From Bacillota bacterium (GTDB taxonomy: Bacteria; Bacillota; Clostridia; Lachnospirales; Lachnospiraceae): a stretch of DNA of 8,132 nucleotides. Below are positions 6,112 through 8,132 of the stretch, piece after piece. Position 1 is the first letter of the stretch; each line of letters begins with the position of its first letter. The notes under the pieces are model-generated. The model was not told the origin of the DNA and ran no database searches. It saw nothing but the letters and a program-made list of their open reading frames with translations. The stretch is from the NCBI GenBank assembly GCA_023424235.1, contig JAFAEB010000154.1:1-8132 (forward strand), written 5' to 3'. Position numbers and translations under genes: made by a program.

Positions 6112-6152
6112 ACTTGATGAATATAAAATTATTAGTTAAATGTTGTAACATT
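6112..6152 (-). promoter_or_regulatory. Candidate promoter with overlapping operator for the DUF3784 gene
   Basis: AATGTT-GT-AACATT (6139-6152) is a 6-bp-arm dyad. On the minus strand GTTACA, inside this dyad, stands 18 nt before TATATT, a 5/6 match to the -10 consensus, at about 6123-6118. A repressor bound to the dyad would cover the -35. The upstream XRE-type protein is an obvious candidate but nothing proves it. Confidence 0.3.
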
Positions 6153-6175
6153 AAGGTAAGTCCTAATGATTAATC

Positions 6176-7291
6176 TTATTTTCTACCATATGTAATGACT
6201 AAGCCTTGTACTTTTAGAAAAGATTTCTCACAGTTATTCCTTAGAAAATACTCAGCAATAGTCGATTGCATTTTTACATAGCTTTCTGCACTTCCCCTAT
6301 CAATTCCACGACTCATGAAGAACTCTATCTTATCTTCACAATTTGATATACTAAAATCTTTATCCAAACCATGTATATCGATAAAATCTTGGAGAATTTC
6401 ATCATAATTATCCGTTTTAGGATTAACATAAAGGACTTTATCGTTCATTCTTACATCAATATCATATAAACCTAACTGCTCCATATAAAATGGAATTCGA
6501 AAACCGATTGCATAATCTCTTCCCTCATTCCTTAGTTCTTCCATCCATATCTTATTAAAATCAAATGTATTACAAAGATAACTATAATCAATGTCATCAA
6601 TATATAATCCATCTTTTTCAATTTCTCTATTAACATCAATACATATAATAAGCCCACCTTTTTTAACAATGGATACCATCTTTTTTAATATATCAAATGG
6701 CTTATTCATATGTCTTAATCCTACTTGTATCACTGCGATATCATATTTTTTATTACTTTGAAAGCTGTATAAATCAGAAGTAATAAAATTGCTATCTTTT
6801 AAGGAGTTACTAAATCTTAGTTTTGCAATATCAGTAAAATACTCATTATCTACACCTGTATAGCTACTCCTATCTGGTAAATTATCAAGTAACTGTTTAG
6901 CAAAATATCCATCACAACATCGAAATTCAATCAAATCAACAGGTTTATTAATTTTCCATACATAAGTTATCAAATATTTTAAATAATCGTCGTTCCAAAA
7001 ATATTTTCTATTTTTATATAAATTTTGCTCTCTACCATTATAGCTACTATGATCATCTGTATTTCTAGGTATATATTCGTTATCCTTTAATGGCTTAAGA
7101 CCAAGTAATTGATCCACTGTAACCTGAAAAAACTCTGCAATGTCTGGTAGTAACCCAATATCCGGCATTGAAACCCCTGTTTCCCATTTACTAACTGATT
7201 GAAACGATATTCCTAATACATCTGCTAGCTCTTGTTGACTTATCCCTTTTGCTTTCCTTATTTCTGCTATTTTAAGTTTAACTGTTGCCAT
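6176..7291 (-). CDS. XRE-type HTH fused to a class I SAM methyltransferase-like domain
   Basis: 371 aa. Residues 6-63 are a Cro/C1-type helix-turn-helix (QQELADVLGISFQSVSKWE at 19-37). A linker leads to a Rossmann methyltransferase-like domain at about 100-245: motif I at 120-130, acidic strand-2 end VD at 147-148, SD at 172-173, and strand 4 with YDIAVIQV at 183-190. The tail (245-371) is conserved-looking but unknown. Such fusions occur in Clostridia, but their substrate is not established. The odd point is motif I: E-F-R-C-C-D-G-Y-F (122-130) stands where D-x-G-C-G-x-G is normal, so two of three glycines are Arg and Cys. SAM binding may be weakened or lost, leaving a ligand-sensing regulator. 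ATG with GGGAGG about seven nt upstream. Confidence 0.85.
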   Translation of the reverse strand: MATVKLKIAEIRKAKGISQQELADVLGISFQSVSKWETGVSMPDIGLLPDIAEFFQVTVDQLLGLKPLKDNEYIPRNTDDHSSYNGREQNLYKNRKYFWNDDYLKYLITYVWKINKPVDLIEFRCCDGYFAKQLLDNLPDRSSYTGVDNEYFTDIAKLRFSNSLKDSNFITSDLYSFQSNKKYDIAVIQVGLRHMNKPFDILKKMVSIVKKGGLIICIDVNREIEKDGLYIDDIDYSYLCNTFDFNKIWMEELRNEGRDYAIGFRIPFYMEQLGLYDIDVRMNDKVLYVNPKTDNYDEILQDFIDIHGLDKDFSISNCEDKIEFFMSRGIDRGSAESYVKMQSTIAEYFLRNNCEKSFLKVQGLVITYGRK

Positions 7292-7321
7292 ATAATCCCT
7301 CCCTAGACTGATAACTTCATC

Positions 7322-7333
7322 TTACCACGGTAA
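7322..7333. promoter_or_regulatory. Small dyad upstream of the HTH-methyltransferase gene
   Basis: TTACC-AC-GGTAA forms 5-bp inverted arms ending 31 nt before the ATG at 7291. XRE-type regulators often bind short dyads of this size in their own promoter, so autoregulation is a reasonable guess. No convincing -35/-10 pair was found around it. Confidence 0.3.
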
Positions 7334-7386
7334 TACAGTTAAACCTATAACTCATACTGAGAATAAATTCGCATATTGGTTGAAAA

Positions 7387-7409
7387 TCATAACCCTAGTC
7401 TTTTAGGCT
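7387..7409 (-). terminator. Weak terminator after the membrane protein gene
   Basis: On the minus strand AAGCCTA and TAGGGTT pair over 7 bp with one mismatch around aaagac, about 10 nt beyond the stop at 7418. Only a short ATTTT tail follows. It may end the membrane-protein transcript before the HTH-methyltransferase gene, but some read-through is likely. Confidence 0.3.
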
Positions 7410-7417
7410 TAATTAGT

Positions 7418-7867
7418 TTATTCATGCGAGTATCCTCTACCTTTGAACATAAGACAATAATATGCAAAAGTTGCTAGAAGTACTCCAATAAAAGTGGCAA
7501 CCATATCATGATTATCCCATATACCCAATTTAAATATGACATGAAGATGTTCTATCAATCCAAAAAACATAATGTTTATAATATTGATAAACCATACAAT
7601 AAAAGGTTTCTTAATGGTATTCCAAGAAAATAAAATAGGCACAATAGAAAAAATAGCAACTAAAGTAAAAAGTAAACTGCCAATTAGGTTTGGAGCAGTA
7701 CCTACAAATAAAGTAAGATAAGGATTATTTATATCATAACAATTATCACGAAACATATATACAAATCCTAACAGAATCAATGAAAGAACAATCATACCTT
7801 TTACATATAAATATGGTTTGGATTTATATAGGTTTTCATTTGTACTATTTAATTTCAAAAGACTCAT
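7418..7867 (-). CDS. Four-helix membrane protein, VanZ-like C-terminal half
   Basis: 149 aa with hydrophobic helices at about 21-39, 58-80, 89-105 and 121-139. I do not recognise a named family with confidence. The stretch IEHLHV, then LGIWDNHDMVATFIG (105-128) has the spacing of the VanZ-like signature: Glu and a polar residue, then D-x-x-D-x-(I/V)-(A)-x-x-x-G at the start of the last helix. GTAPN (56-60) recalls the VanZ PN turn. VanZ proteins are small membrane proteins tied to glycopeptide or envelope phenotypes, but no resistance function can be inferred here. ATG with GAGGAG five nt upstream. That ribosome binding site overlaps the stop codon of a 36-codon ORF, which indicates translational coupling. 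Confidence 0.75.
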   Translation of the reverse strand: MSLLKLNSTNENLYKSKPYLYVKGMIVLSLILLGFVYMFRDNCYDINNPYLTLFVGTAPNLIGSLLFTLVAIFSIVPILFSWNTIKKPFIVWFINIINIMFFGLIEHLHVIFKLGIWDNHDMVATFIGVLLATFAYYCLMFKGRGYSHE

Positions 7868-7876
7868 GTTAGCTCC

Positions 7877-7987
7877 TCATATATATCTATTTATATAATT
7901 AAAACTTCGTAAGCAATGGTATTTTATCTCTCCCTTATTCTTACCTTTCCAGAATTCGGGGGATTTAAGCAATATTAATTCATCCAC
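7877..7987 (-). CDS. Small ORF, 36 aa, coupled to the membrane protein gene
   Basis: The GTG at 7987 is preceded by AGGAGGG (7999-7993) with a 5-nt gap, one of the best ribosome binding sites in the window. It encodes 36 residues (start VDELILLKSPEFWKG, end CLRSFNYINRYI). It stops at TGA (7879-7877), which forms the first bases of TGAGGAG, the ribosome binding site of the membrane protein starting at 7867. An in-frame TAA upstream fixes the 5' limit. The protein is basic, with one Cys, one Trp and no membrane segment. It may be a real small protein, a leader peptide that tunes the downstream gene, or the head of a decayed gene. I do not recognise the sequence. Confidence 0.5.
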   Translation of the reverse strand: MDELILLKSPEFWKGKNKGEIKYHCLRSFNYINRYI

Positions 7988-8005
7988 TTTAACCCTCCTC
8001 GTTCC

Positions 8006-8038
8006 CTTAAATACTATTTAAGTTTATCTCTATCTAAA
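8006..8038 (-). promoter_or_regulatory. 17-bp palindrome and weak promoter ahead of the small ORF
   Basis: CTTAAATA-C-TATTTAAG (8006-8022) is a perfect dyad with 8-bp arms. On the minus strand TTTAGA (8038-8033) and TAGTAT (8016-8011), each a 4/6 match, are 16 nt apart, so the -10 would lie inside the dyad. This would be an operator-over-promoter arrangement for the small ORF and membrane protein pair. The dyad is more secure than the promoter. Confidence 0.35.
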
Positions 8039-8050
8039 GAATATAGTACC

Positions 8051-8132
8051 TTATATTAAAAGGCAATTAAGTACATTATAAAACATTAATTCTTGAACTT
8101 CATCTGAAGGGTGTAGTCCATCATTGCTACAT
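8051..8132 (-). CDS. C-terminal end of a probable SGNH/GDSL hydrolase (partial)
   Basis: An open frame enters from the right edge and ends at TAA (8053-8051) after 26 residues. It contains SNDGLHPSDEVQELMF. The D-G-L-H-P-S/N-D string, followed by a helix, is the block that supplies the catalytic Asp and His in SGNH/GDSL esterases and usually stands near the C-terminus, as here. The start, the nucleophile Ser and the length are outside the window. With so few residues a chance resemblance is possible. Confidence 0.5.
   Translation of the reverse strand, partial: CSNDGLHPSDEVQELMFYNVLNCLLI

Noticed and set aside
6081..6113. GTG start at 6113 for the DUF3784 protein
   Set aside because: The eleven extra residues are hydrophilic and contain the AAAGGA that serves the ATG at 6080. 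Family members normally start just before the first helix.
3311..7291. A defence or toxin-antitoxin island formed by the HTH-methyltransferase, small proteins and sigma factor
   Set aside because: No nuclease, restriction enzyme, toxin fold, integrase or attachment site is seen, and the genes lie in separate units with different orientation.

Overview
The window is about one third G+C, has strong AGGAGG-type ribosome binding sites, and carries a spore-coat-laccase-like gene, an ECF-type sigma factor, a DUF3784 membrane protein and an XRE-methyltransferase fusion. Together these suggest a spore-forming Firmicute, most likely a Clostridia member close to Lachnospiraceae. This is inferred from protein style and base composition, with no phylogenetic marker in view. 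Almost all genes lie on the minus strand. The exception is a short plus-strand stretch at about 5187-5661.

Layout from high to low coordinates, which is the direction of transcription for most genes. At 8051-8132 is the tail of a gene that continues past the window; its last residues look like the DGLHPSD block of an SGNH/GDSL hydrolase. Next comes a 36-codon small ORF (7877-7987) with a near-ideal ribosome binding site. Its stop codon overlaps the ribosome binding site of a 149-aa four-helix membrane protein with a VanZ-like C-terminal half (7418-7867). Then come an XRE-type HTH fused to a class I methyltransferase whose SAM-binding loop is altered (6176-7291), and a small DUF3784 membrane protein (5766-6080).

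The plus-strand island holds a signal peptidase I remnant that has lost its catalytic middle (5187-5379). It is followed by an unrecognised 85-aa charged protein (5404-5661) that ends inside a strong bidirectional terminator shared with the convergent DUF3784 gene.

The left half is four minus-strand genes separated by 105-162 nt, so they may be separate transcripts. They are a 543-aa sigma-70/ECF-type factor with a long C-terminal extension and a perfect 16-bp palindrome beside its ribosome binding site, an EstA/FrmB-type esterase, a DUF5412 membrane-anchored protein, and a CotA-like multicopper oxidase. The oxidase has a sigma-K-like promoter and a 9-bp-arm palindrome at its predicted transcript start. 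An 11-nt motif is shared by the upstream regions of the sigma gene and the oxidase gene. The first 158 nt hold no clear gene, only a heptamer tandem repeat, a hairpin and a MerR-operator-like dyad.

No CRISPR array, tRNA, rRNA, insertion sequence or complete known defence system was seen. The items most worth a second look are the extended sigma factor with its palindrome, the HTH-methyltransferase with an unusual motif I, and the translationally coupled small ORF.
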